The notes beneath the pieces were generated by a model, which did not search any database, was not told the origin of the DNA, and saw nothing but the letters and a program-made list of their open reading frames with translations. Source: Flavobacterium salilacus subsp. salilacus (GTDB lineage Bacteria; Bacteroidota; Bacteroidia; Flavobacteriales; Flavobacteriaceae). From it: a stretch of DNA of 64,000 bases. Made by a program: the position numbers and the translations under genes. Positions 35,468-43,424 of the stretch are shown here, one piece after another; position 1 is the first letter of the stretch; every line of letters starts with the position of its first letter. The DNA lies in the NCBI RefSeq assembly GCF_004634195.1, contig NZ_SKBP01000003.1:186001-250000 (forward strand). Direction: 5' to 3'.

Positions 35468-35501
35468 AAAAAAATCCCGAAGCATTGCTTCGGGATTTTT
35501 T
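35468..35501. terminator. Bidirectional terminator after the ferredoxin gene
   Basis: AAAATCCCGAAGC (35471-35483) and GCTTCGGGATTTT (35487-35499) form a 13-base perfect stem with a three-base loop and A/T runs on both sides. It ends the ferredoxin transcript and the convergent minus-strand gene at 35523. Confidence 0.92.
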
Positions 35502-35522
35502 AGTTGTAATTATTAAAACAAT

Positions 35523-36065
35523 CTAATCAATTAAGTTCTTTTTTGCAGGAGTATATTTTTCTACCATAACTCCGTCACCATCATTATCATAGGTTTCTAC
35601 AACTAAGTTACCATCCGCATCAAAATATCCGAAAGAAGTTTTATTCTCAGTTTTATAAATATAGTTATTGTTTGATGTTTTTCTCAGCACACCGTGATTA
35701 AGATTTTCAGGAGTAGAAATTTTGTACCCTTTTTTATCTTTAACAAAACTATAGTTGGTACCGTTCATGGTATAATAAGTAGTACTGCCTATTTGGGTTG
35801 GTATGCCATCGCCTGAAATAGTTTCTGACTTTGTTACCTTAACAGAAGTTTCTTTTATATCCTTGTTCAGCTTATTAGAATCGGCATTTTTTAATTCAAT
35901 ATCCTGAACTTTATCTGTTTTCTCGGTCGTAACCGTTCTTTTCTTTTCCGTACCGTTATCAACAGTTGTAGTTGTCGTTTTGGTTTCTTCCGTTACATTT
36001 TTATTGACTTGTGCATACATCCCTGCACTAAGGCCAAACAGTATAATTAAAGCAATTTTTTTCAT
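35523..36065 (-). CDS. Secreted protein of unknown function
   Basis: The 180-residue protein has a signal peptide (1-19, ending GMYAQ). It has a Thr/Lys-rich N-terminal part (TEETKTTTTTVDNGTEKKRTVTTEKTD), a middle beta-strand region (TQIGSTTYYTMNGTNYSFVKDKKGYKI) and a C-terminal GYFDADGNLVVETYDNDGDGV with a possible calcium-binding DxDxDG-like loop. No family is recognised. It is probably periplasmic. The terminator at 35468 serves it. Confidence 0.7.
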   Translation of the reverse strand: MKKIALIILFGLSAGMYAQVNKNVTEETKTTTTTVDNGTEKKRTVTTEKTDKVQDIELKNADSNKLNKDIKETSVKVTKSETISGDGIPTQIGSTTYYTMNGTNYSFVKDKKGYKISTPENLNHGVLRKTSNNNYIYKTENKTSFGYFDADGNLVVETYDNDGDGVMVEKYTPAKKNLID

Positions 36066-36202
36066 GATTTTTCCCTTTTTTGGTTTTTATGTTACAAAGT
36101 TAGTTGCAAACTGTTAAAATAGTTGGTAATAAAAGCATAAAGTATTTATAAATCATACCACTATATCCATACACCTACGCTGTATTTTTAATTTCAAAAA
36201 CT

Positions 36203-36210
36203 TATATTTG
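36203..36210 (+). promoter_or_regulatory. -7 box TATATTTG upstream of ychF
   Basis: TATATTTG fits the flavobacterial TAnnTTTG element, 24 bases before the ychF ATG. No TTG at the usual 17-23 base spacing is present, so this is a single-element prediction. Confidence 0.4.
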
Positions 36211-36233
36211 CAGCCTTAAAAACACAGTTACTG

Positions 36234-37328
36234 ATGAAAGCAGGAATAGTAGGATTGCCCAACGTAGGTAAATCGACCCTTTTTAATTGTTTGTCAAATG
36301 CTAAGGCACAAAGTGCAAACTTTCCCTTTTGTACTATAGAACCCAACATAGGCGTAGTAAACGTACCCGACCCAAGGCTGGAAAAGCTGGAAGAGTTGGT
36401 AAAACCCGAGCGCGTGCAGCCTGCTACCGTAGATATTGTAGATATTGCAGGATTGGTAAAAGGAGCAAGCAAAGGCGAGGGGCTGGGCAACCAGTTTTTA
36501 GGTAACATTAGGGAGTGTAATGCCATTATACACGTACTACGCTGTTTTGATAACGATAACATTGTACACGTAGATGGCAGCGTAAACCCCATTCGCGATA
36601 AAGAAACTATAGATATAGAGCTACAGCTAAAAGACCTTGAAACCGTTGAAAAACGTTTGGAAAAGGTAAAAAGAGCTGCCAAAACAGGCAATAAAGAAGC
36701 ACAAACCGAAGAAGCCCTTTTAGAGCGAATAAGAGAAGTGTTACTGCAAGGCAAATCGGCTAGAGTAGTAGCGGCTAAAAACCAGGATGAAGAAGAGTTG
36801 TTGGAAGCCTTTCAGTTGATTACGACCAAACCTGTACTGTATGTATGTAATGTAGATGAAGGCGCTGCTGCAACCGGCAACCACTATGTAGAAAAAGTGC
36901 GCGAACTGGTTAAGGAAGAAAACGCCGAAGTTATTGTACTTGCCGTAGGCACAGAAGCAGATATTACCGAACTGGAAACCTACGAAGAACGCCAAATGTT
37001 CCTGGAAGATTTAGGGCTTAAAGAACCGGGAGCTTCGGCACTGATACGCGCGGCATACAAACTGCTGAGCCTGCAAACCTACTTTACCGCAGGGGTAAAA
37101 GAGGTTCGTGCCTGGACGATACAAATAGGCGACACCGCACCACAGGCAGCGGGTGTTATCCATACCGATTTTGAAAAAGGATTTATTCGTGCCGAAGTAA
37201 TTGCCTATGACGATTACGTGGCTTTTGGCAGCGAAGCCAAAGTAAAAGAAGCCGGTAAACTACGTGTAGAGGGTAAAGAATACATTGTGAAAGACGGCGA
37301 TGTAATGCACTTCCGTTTTAATGTGTAA
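36234..37328 (+). CDS. ychF: Redox-regulated OBG-family ATPase YchF
   Basis: The 364-residue P-loop ATPase binds ribosomes and modulates the oxidative stress response; it prefers ATP over GTP. P-loop GLPNVGKS at 7-14; DIVDIAGLVKGASKGEGLGN (switch II/G3); the NKxD motif of GTPases is replaced (CNVDEGA), which is typical of YchF. A helical coiled-coil (about 125-200) and a C-terminal TGS domain (about 280-364, with FTAGVKEVRAWTI) complete it. It is monocistronic, ended by a long hairpin at 37356-37404. Confidence 0.96.
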   Translation: MKAGIVGLPNVGKSTLFNCLSNAKAQSANFPFCTIEPNIGVVNVPDPRLEKLEELVKPERVQPATVDIVDIAGLVKGASKGEGLGNQFLGNIRECNAIIHVLRCFDNDNIVHVDGSVNPIRDKETIDIELQLKDLETVEKRLEKVKRAAKTGNKEAQTEEALLERIREVLLQGKSARVVAAKNQDEEELLEAFQLITTKPVLYVCNVDEGAAATGNHYVEKVRELVKEENAEVIVLAVGTEADITELETYEERQMFLEDLGLKEPGASALIRAAYKLLSLQTYFTAGVKEVRAWTIQIGDTAPQAAGVIHTDFEKGFIRAEVIAYDDYVAFGSEAKVKEAGKLRVEGKEYIVKDGDVMHFRFNV

Positions 37329-37355
37329 TACAGTAGTGAGATAATAGAATTAAGT

Positions 37356-37404
37356 ATAATGACTAGTCCTAAAACAGTTAGACTGTTTTGAGACTAGTCA
37401 TTAT
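37356..37404. terminator. Long near-perfect hairpin after ychF, border of the MBL cassette
   Basis: ATAATGACTAGTC (37356-37368) pairs with GACTAGTCATTAT (37392-37404), and inside it AAAACAGT (37371-37378) pairs with ACTGTTTT (37382-37389), with a two-base mismatch between and a three-base loop. TTTTT follows on the plus strand. It can terminate ychF and, from the minus side, the MBL gene. Its length exceeds normal terminators here. Confidence 0.75.
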
Positions 37405-37406
37405 TT

Positions 37407-38429
37407 TTAAATAGGTTCAGCACTTTCCCAGTTTCTTGTTGGAAATATTTCTCTATTTGTAGTGTATGATAATACCCCTTTCATTTTATGTGTACTGTAA
37501 ACATTACAATTTGGTAAATTTTTCTTCACACAACTTATAACTGCTTTTCTAGGATGCTTTTTATTACCCTCAGCTGATACTAAATACATATCAGGATTAA
37601 ATTTTGATAACCACTTTGTATTTACATTTCTTCTACTTCCATGATGTGGTAATTGTACAATGTGTAGTTCTTCACAATCAAAACCATTCTTTTCCATATC
37701 ATCAAAAGATTCAACCCCAGCATCACTGGTTAATAAATAACGTCTATTTTTACTATCAGTTAGTTCAATAACTGTGGCAGATAAATTTTCAGGAGAAGCA
37801 TCGTTTTTTTCATCTACAATAATACAAGGCTTTATATTTTCTTCATATTCGTCAATATCTATAGATGATTTGGTTTTAAAATCAACTTTTTTTAGAAAAT
37901 CAATATTTGTGAATTGCTGAACTTTTTCAATATAAAATTCTCGAGTAGGTGATACAACTTTAATTTCTTTATAGTTGAAGATTTCACTTAAAGCTTCTTT
38001 CTGCTCAATTTTATACTTAGTACATAGTTCATTAAGCTCATGAACTTTTTGAAAAGATTTATAAAGATGGACAATGTCTTTATCTTCTTCTTTTAAGGCG
38101 GATTTTTTAATGTTTTCTCTTAACTCTTCAGTAATAAATTTCACAGGATCGTTATAAAATCCCCAACTCAGATCATTTCCTAATTCATTTACTATTTCAA
38201 TTAAACCATTTATATGATCTGTATGTGGATGGCTATTAATAAATGCTAGAGTTCTTTTTTTGTACAAGTTCGGTTCAATCCAATTTCTGTAGTGCTCTAC
38301 AATTTTTTTGCCATATCCTTGACTTCCACCATCTAGAAAAAACACAAAGTCTGATTCATTTGGATTCCTTCCCCATATTACTATTCCATCACCATCACCA
38401 ACGTATATAAAATCTATTACAAAGTCCAT
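37407..38429 (-). CDS. ComEC-like metallo-beta-lactamase-fold hydrolase
   Basis: The 340-residue soluble protein resembles the C-terminal MBL domain of ComEC/Rec2 without the channel part. DFIYVGDGDGIVIW at 6-19 matches the VGQGD start of ComEC. Metal-binding motifs are SHPHTDH at 66-72, SDAG at 235-238 and LPHHGS at 260-265, and a late SAEGNKKHP at 285-293 matches the ComEC terminal HP site. An insert of about 120 residues (95-215) of acidic helices is unlike ComEC. It probably cleaves a nucleic acid or nucleotide. It is nine bases downstream of a four-TM protein gene. The DNA is AT-rich, which suggests transfer. A defence or competence-like function is inferred. Confidence 0.78.
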   Translation of the reverse strand: MDFVIDFIYVGDGDGIVIWGRNPNESDFVFFLDGGSQGYGKKIVEHYRNWIEPNLYKKRTLAFINSHPHTDHINGLIEIVNELGNDLSWGFYNDPVKFITEELRENIKKSALKEEDKDIVHLYKSFQKVHELNELCTKYKIEQKEALSEIFNYKEIKVVSPTREFYIEKVQQFTNIDFLKKVDFKTKSSIDIDEYEENIKPCIIVDEKNDASPENLSATVIELTDSKNRRYLLTSDAGVESFDDMEKNGFDCEELHIVQLPHHGSRRNVNTKWLSKFNPDMYLVSAEGNKKHPRKAVISCVKKNLPNCNVYSTHKMKGVLSYTTNREIFPTRNWESAEPI

Positions 38430-38438
38430 ATTGTTTAA

Positions 38439-38924
38439 TTATTTATTAGCATCAATTCTTTTAGTTATGTAATTCGTCTGTTTGCGAAATGCTAAGAGAT
38501 ATACTGTCCCTATACATAACAGAAGTAAGTACTTTTCTGTATTTTCGGATAATTTTAGAAACTGTGATAAATAGTAGTAAAATTTAGAAATTAGCAATAG
38601 AAACAACATTGTAAATAAAACTCTAAACTTATTACTTACTTCTACTAATACCTCTAATTTAGAATCTCTTTTTTGTGCTTCAACGAAAGATTTATAATCT
38701 CTAAACTTAATAATATTTAGAAACTTTAAAATAGGTTCTATAATAGTTGAAGAAACTCTACTTATGGTTAATCCAATGAAATAATATAAAAATATGCCCA
38801 GTATTTGATTTTCTTGTATCATTTTATAACCTACAAAAAAATCAAGTAGTATAACAAATAAAACTCCTGGGAGTAGATTATTAAATAAATTATATGAAGA
38901 AATTTTGTTTAACAAGTCATTCAT
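38439..38924 (-). CDS. Four-TM membrane protein paired with the MBL hydrolase
   Basis: The 161-residue protein has four predicted helices (about 15-34, 41-60, 101-121, 131-147) and a cytosolic loop of about 40 residues rich in charge (KFRDYKSFVEAQKRDSKLEV). The start LNKISSYNLFNNLLPGVLF is a motif I associate with small membrane proteins found next to variable enzymes in many bacteria. It is the first gene of the pair; its stop is nine bases before the MBL start. A 34-base perfect palindrome lies 40 bases upstream of its start. Function unknown; it may anchor or gate the MBL enzyme. Confidence 0.7.
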   Translation of the reverse strand: MNDLLNKISSYNLFNNLLPGVLFVILLDFFVGYKMIQENQILGIFLYYFIGLTISRVSSTIIEPILKFLNIIKFRDYKSFVEAQKRDSKLEVLVEVSNKFRVLFTMLFLLLISKFYYYLSQFLKLSENTEKYLLLLCIGTVYLLAFRKQTNYITKRIDANK

Positions 38925-38964
38925 AAGGAAGTTATTATGTCTGTAAATATATAACTTGGTTGTT

Positions 38965-38998
38965 TTAACAAAATACCCATTAATGGGTATTTTGTTAA
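38965..38998. repeat. 34-base perfect palindrome upstream of the MBL cassette
   Basis: The left half TTAACAAAATACCCATT (38965-38981) is the exact reverse complement of the right half (38982-38998). There is no T-run as for a terminator. It lies 40 bases before the start of the four-TM protein gene, in the promoter position, so an operator for a dimeric regulator or a recombination/insertion site are the leading readings. Confidence 0.85.
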
Positions 38999-39120
38999 TT
39001 GTCTTACTTTAATTAGTAATTAGATACAATTTTATTTATTTGACTTTATTTTTTCTCATTCCTTTAACATCATTTCTTCTCTATTTTTCGTTAATTTATC
39101 CAACATCAAAAAATATAAAA

Positions 39121-39663
39121 ATGAAAATAATAGCCCTTGCAGGAAGCAGTAGTACACAATCGATAAACAAACGTTTGGCAACCTATGCCGCCGGTTTGTT
39201 TGAAAATGGTCAGGTAGAAGTTCTCGACCTGAATGATTATGAGCTTCCGTTGTTTAGTGTAGATAAAGAAAAAGAGATGGGTCAACCCCAAATAGCGCGC
39301 GCCTTTCTCGATAAAATCGGTAGTGCCGGTATAATCGTGCTCTCCGTTGCCGAACACAATGCCGGGCTAACCGCAGCATTTAAAAATAGTTACGACTGGG
39401 CATCGCGCCAGCATAAAAAAGTATGGCAGGATATACCCATGCTGCTCATGAGTACTTCGCCCGGGGGTTATGGCGGTAAAAATGCCATGGAAGCTGCCAA
39501 AATAAGCCTTCCGCGTTATGGCGGAAACATCCGCGCTACATTTTCGCTGCCCTCATTCAATGAAAATTTTGATGTGGAAGCCGGTAAAATATCCAATAAA
39601 GAGCACGATGATGCGTTAAAGGATATTATACGCAACTTCGACTATGGCAAAGAAGGCTCTTAA
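39121..39663 (+). CDS. NADPH-dependent FMN reductase family protein
   Basis: The 180-residue flavodoxin-fold enzyme reduces FMN or quinones/azo compounds with NAD(P)H. I set the start at the ATG at 39121, where MKIIALAGSSSTQSINKRL gives the FMN phosphate-binding loop (AGSSSTQS); an upstream in-frame start at 39040 would only add a hydrophobic stretch. VLSVAEHNAGLTAAFKNSYDW and MSTSPGGYGGKNAME are the family's flavin-contact motifs. Cytosolic. It overlaps the next gene by 20 bases. Confidence 0.88.
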   Translation: MKIIALAGSSSTQSINKRLATYAAGLFENGQVEVLDLNDYELPLFSVDKEKEMGQPQIARAFLDKIGSAGIIVLSVAEHNAGLTAAFKNSYDWASRQHKKVWQDIPMLLMSTSPGGYGGKNAMEAAKISLPRYGGNIRATFSLPSFNENFDVEAGKISNKEHDDALKDIIRNFDYGKEGS

Positions 39664-40330
39664 AAAAATCCTGCGTTATACAGCCCGTATTGTGCTCGGT
39701 CTGTTTGCTTTTATTATCCTCTATACAGCAGGGGCTTATATCCTCTCGAACATCACTGTAAACAGTAGCAACAATGAGGGCAACGATGTGAGTATTTACA
39801 TACATACCAACGGGGCACATACCGATATAATAGTCCCTGTAAAAAATAATACCAAAGACTGGACTGCCGATATACTTTTTACCCACACCAAAGCACAGGA
39901 CAGCCTCGCCCGGTATATCGCCTTTGGCTGGGGCGACAAGGAGTTTTACCTGAACACCCCGCAATGGAGCGACCTCAAGGCAGGTACGGCATTTCGCGCC
40001 GCTTTTCATTTAGGCACATCGGCTATCCACACCAGGTTTTATACTGCCGTTCAGGAAGATGAAAATTGTATTAAAGTAAACATCAGTACAGAAAACTATC
40101 AGCGCCTTGTCGAATATATTTCGGACAGTTTTGTCTATGATGCGCATAATAAAGTACAATGGATAGCCCACCGGGGCTATGGCGACCATGATGCTTTTTA
40201 TGACGCCAAGCGAAAATACAGCCTGTTTTATACCTGCAATACCTGGACAAACAATGCCCTGAAAGCAGCCAACCAAAAGGCGGCAATATGGACACCTTAT
40301 GATAAAGGGATTTTTTGCCATTACAGATAA
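39644..40330 (+). CDS. TIGR02117 family protein (DUF2459)
   Basis: The 228-residue protein has an N-terminal TM anchor (about 13-33) and a periplasmic domain. Marks of the family are NGAHTDIIVPV (54-64 region), IAFGWGDKEFYLNTPQW and the late YTCNTWTNNALKAAN. The conserved Cys-Asn-Thr-Trp and His-Thr-Asp pattern suggests a papain-like (NlpC/P60-related) fold, but activity is unproven. Its start lies inside the 3' end of the flavin reductase gene (20-base overlap), indicating coupling. Confidence 0.85.
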   Translation: MAKKALKKILRYTARIVLGLFAFIILYTAGAYILSNITVNSSNNEGNDVSIYIHTNGAHTDIIVPVKNNTKDWTADILFTHTKAQDSLARYIAFGWGDKEFYLNTPQWSDLKAGTAFRAAFHLGTSAIHTRFYTAVQEDENCIKVNISTENYQRLVEYISDSFVYDAHNKVQWIAHRGYGDHDAFYDAKRKYSLFYTCNTWTNNALKAANQKAAIWTPYDKGIFCHYR

Positions 40331-40376
40331 TTAAACTTTTTACTCGCTTGGCAGGATTATTGGTAGTAAAAAAATT

Positions 40377-41348
40377 ATGAAAACATTACTTTTTAAAATT
40401 ACACTGGTTTTACTCCTTATATCGCCTACCATTTTTGCACAGGATTATGAAAAAGTTGATGCTACGGTAAGAGCCTACCCACGATCATTCACAGCTATTG
40501 ACAGGCTTGCCGACCGCATTAATAACGATTTTACCCGAGAGGATGAGAAAGCCCGAGCCCTATTTACCTGGATAGCTACTAATATAAGCTATGATATGGG
40601 CGCTATAGGTACTTCTAAAAGCCCTGCGGGTTTTTCGTATAGTTCGGAAGAAGAATTGATTGCCAAAAAGAAAAAATTTATAGAAGATATCGCCTATCAG
40701 ACATTGCGCTCCAAAAAAGGCGTATGCCAGGGCTATGCCTATCTTTTTGCTATTGTTGCCGAAAAAGTAGGGCTGGAGGCTGAAATTATTACAGGAACAT
40801 CAAAGTCCTACCCGGATCATATCGGCAGATATCCGAATATTAGCGACCATGCATGGAATGCCGTTAAGATAAACGGCGAATGGAAATTGATAGATACCAC
40901 ATGGGGTGCGGGCAGCGTGATAGGGAATACAAAAAAGTTTGAATTTGATTTTAGCGAAGGTTATTTTTTTAGTAATCCTAAAGACTTTTTCCTGAAACAT
41001 TATCCGGATGATGAAAAATGGTTACTGCTAAAGGCTACCAAAGAAGAATTTGCGGCATTGCCTTTATATTACAGAAACTACCTGAAAGAAGGATACGAAG
41101 TTGTAACCCCAACCACAGGAATAGTCACTACAGGGCAGGGAACAATAACATTTAAAATGAAAAACGTAAAGCCTACCGAAAAAATAGCCTATGTGCTTAG
41201 TAACAACAATACTTTTACTATAATACAGCCTGTATTTAATAACGATATTGCCGAATTTCAAATACCGTTAGATAAAAGATCGGCAGGGTTTTTAACCATT
41301 TACATTAATGGGGAATCGGTTGTATCGTATAAGATTAATAGGGGGTAG
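40377..41348 (+). CDS. Secreted transglutaminase-like protease-fold protein
   Basis: The 323-residue protein has a signal peptide (about 1-21, ending TIFAQ). The transglutaminase-like core (about 55-180) has the catalytic triad Cys117 (GVCQGYA), His158 (DHAWNAV) and Asp173 (IDTTWG). A C-terminal beta domain (about 225-323) of Ig-like strands follows. In bacteria such proteins are usually cysteine proteases or peptidoglycan-linked enzymes rather than cross-linkers. The substrate is unknown. It is 46 bases after the TIGR02117 gene and probably in the same operon. Confidence 0.88.
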   Translation: MKTLLFKITLVLLLISPTIFAQDYEKVDATVRAYPRSFTAIDRLADRINNDFTREDEKARALFTWIATNISYDMGAIGTSKSPAGFSYSSEEELIAKKKKFIEDIAYQTLRSKKGVCQGYAYLFAIVAEKVGLEAEIITGTSKSYPDHIGRYPNISDHAWNAVKINGEWKLIDTTWGAGSVIGNTKKFEFDFSEGYFFSNPKDFFLKHYPDDEKWLLLKATKEEFAALPLYYRNYLKEGYEVVTPTTGIVTTGQGTITFKMKNVKPTEKIAYVLSNNNTFTIIQPVFNNDIAEFQIPLDKRSAGFLTIYINGESVVSYKINRG

Positions 41349-41460
41349 GCGTATGGTAAAGTTATGAACCATATTTTTAGCTACTCTTAATAAGTTTATT
41401 TGATACGACTTTCATTTTTTGTGTTTATATACTACATTAGCACAAAATCCATAAATTTTT

Positions 41461-43314
41461 ATGCTGGAGCAGAATCAGTACACTGAAGATAACATCCGTT
41501 CACTCGACTGGAAGGAGCACATCCGTATGCGTCCCGGTATGTACATCGGTAAGCTTGGTGACGGTTCTTCGCCCGACGATGGTATTTATATCCTTTTAAA
41601 AGAAGTACTCGATAACTCTATCGATGAATTTGTAATGGGCAGCGGTAAAACCATAGAGGTTACCGTAAAAGACAAAACCGTTACCGTGCGTGATTACGGT
41701 CGTGGCATTCCGTTGGGTAAAGTAGTCGATGTGGTATCTAAAATGAACACGGGGGGTAAGTACGACTCCAAAGCCTTTAAAAAATCGGTAGGATTAAACG
41801 GGGTGGGTACTAAGGCGGTAAATGCACTGTCTAACTACTTTCGCGTAGAATCGGTACGGGATAATCAGCAAAAAGCAGCCGAATTTTCTGCAGGAGAAAT
41901 TACCCTTGAAGAAGACGTTATAGAAACCACTAAGCGTAAAGGAACGAAAGTTACCTTTATTGCCGACGAAGCTATATTTAAAAACTACAAGTACCGTAAT
42001 GAGTATATTATAAAAATGCTCAAAAATTATTGTTACCTCAATACAGGACTGACAATATTGTATAACGGCGAAAAATACTTCTCTGAAAACGGACTTAAAG
42101 ACCTGCTTAGCGAAACGATAAACGAAGACGACAGGATATACCCGATAATCCACTTAAAAGATGAAGATATCGAGGTAGCAATGACGCATAGTAAAACCCA
42201 GTATAGTGAGGAATACTATTCGTTTGTAAACGGTCAAAACACTACACAGGGAGGTACGCATTTAGGTGCTTTTCGCGAAGCAATAGTAAAAACCATAAAA
42301 GAGTTTTACAATAAGAATTTTGAAGCTGCCGATATTCGTAAATCGATAGTAAGTGCCATTAGTGTAAAGGTAGAAGAGCCGGTATTTGAATCGCAAACCA
42401 AAACCAAGCTGGGCTCTACCGATATGGGACCCAACCTGCCAACGGTGCGTACCTTTGTAAACGACTTTATCAAAACAAAACTTGACAACTTTTTGCACCG
42501 CAACCCAGAAGTTGCCGATGCATTGTTGAAAAAAATATTACAGGCGGAGCGCGAGCGTAAAGAACTTTCGGGAATCCGAAAGCTGGCACGCGACAGAGCC
42601 AAAAAAGCAAGCCTGCACAATAAAAAATTGCGTGATTGCCGTGTACACCTTACGGATGCCAAAAATCCGCGTAGCTTAGAGAGTACGCTGTTTATTACTG
42701 AGGGCGATTCCGCTTCCGGTTCTATAACCAAGTCGAGGGATGTAAATACCCAAGCAGTATTCAGTTTGCGAGGTAAGCCGCTCAACTCCTATGGCATGAG
42801 CAAAAAGATTGTGTATGAAAATGAGGAGTTCAACCTGTTACAGGCAGCACTGGATATTGAAGAGGAAATGGAAAACCTGCGGTATAATAACATTGTTATC
42901 GCTACCGACGCCGATGTAGATGGTATGCACATACGCTTACTGTTGATAACCTTCTTTTTGCAATTTTTTCCTGAACTGATTAAAGAGGGGCATTTATACA
43001 TTTTGCAGACACCGCTTTTTCGCGTACGAAACAAAAAAGAAACGATATATTGCTATAGCGAAGAAGAACGTAGAGCAGCGATAGAAAAACTTACAGGTAA
43101 ACCGGAGATAACCCGATTTAAAGGATTGGGAGAGATATCGCCCGATGAGTTTAAACACTTTATAGGGCAGGATATAAGGCTCGATCCTGTGATGCTGGAT
43201 AATGCCACGTCGATACAAACATTACTGGAGTTTTATATGGGTAAAAATACCCCCGACAGACAGGAGTTTATTATAAACAATTTGAAGGTAGAACTCGATG
43301 TGTTGGAACAATAG
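41461..43314 (+). CDS. parE: DNA topoisomerase IV subunit B
   Basis: This ATPase subunit of a type IIA topoisomerase acts with ParC to decatenate chromosomes. 617 residues, typical of flavobacterial ParE and shorter than GyrB. GHKL ATPase: [17 protein letters not shown] and [15 protein letters not shown]. Toprim: TEGDSASG with Glu414, and DADVDG (Asp483, Asp485, Asp487). Its partner gene parC is 110 bases downstream, with a dispersed repeat between. Linkage to parC supports topoisomerase IV over gyrase, but a tree would settle it. Confidence 0.92.
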   Translation: MLEQNQYTEDNIRSLDWKEHIRMRPGMYIGKLGDGSSPDDGIYILLKEVLDNSIDEFVMGSGKTIEVTVKDKTVTVRDYGRGIPLGKVVDVVSKMNTGGKYDSKAFKKSVGLNGVGTKAVNALSNYFRVESVRDNQQKAAEFSAGEITLEEDVIETTKRKGTKVTFIADEAIFKNYKYRNEYIIKMLKNYCYLNTGLTILYNGEKYFSENGLKDLLSETINEDDRIYPIIHLKDEDIEVAMTHSKTQYSEEYYSFVNGQNTTQGGTHLGAFREAIVKTIKEFYNKNFEAADIRKSIVSAISVKVEEPVFESQTKTKLGSTDMGPNLPTVRTFVNDFIKTKLDNFLHRNPEVADALLKKILQAERERKELSGIRKLARDRAKKASLHNKKLRDCRVHLTDAKNPRSLESTLFITEGDSASGSITKSRDVNTQAVFSLRGKPLNSYGMSKKIVYENEEFNLLQAALDIEEEMENLRYNNIVIATDADVDGMHIRLLLITFFLQFFPELIKEGHLYILQTPLFRVRNKKETIYCYSEEERRAAIEKLTGKPEITRFKGLGEISPDEFKHFIGQDIRLDPVMLDNATSIQTLLEFYMGKNTPDRQEFIINNLKVELDVLEQ

Positions 43315-43345
43315 TGCTTTATATAAAAAGTAAAACAATCATTTT

Positions 43346-43381
43346 GTCATTCTGAACAGAGCGAGGCAAAGTGAAGAATCT
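43346..43381 (+). repeat. GTCATTCTGA dispersed repeat between parE and parC
   Basis: This copy starts GTCATTCTGAAC (43346-43357) and ends AGTGAAGAATCT at 43381, like the left inner arm at 31673. It is single-armed, so it is not a hairpin here. It is the third locus in this window. Confidence 0.85.
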
Positions 43382-43424
43382 AAAAAAACATAGAATTTTC
43401 AAATTAAGAATTTGAAGGCAATAC

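Noticed and set aside
36194-36754. 186-residue minus-strand ORF opposite ychF
   Set aside because: Ser/Thr/Cys-rich antisense product of the YchF G domain; no support.
38965-38998. Intrinsic terminator reading of the 34-base palindrome
   Set aside because: No T-run follows on either strand and no gene ends directly before it; left as palindrome of unknown role.
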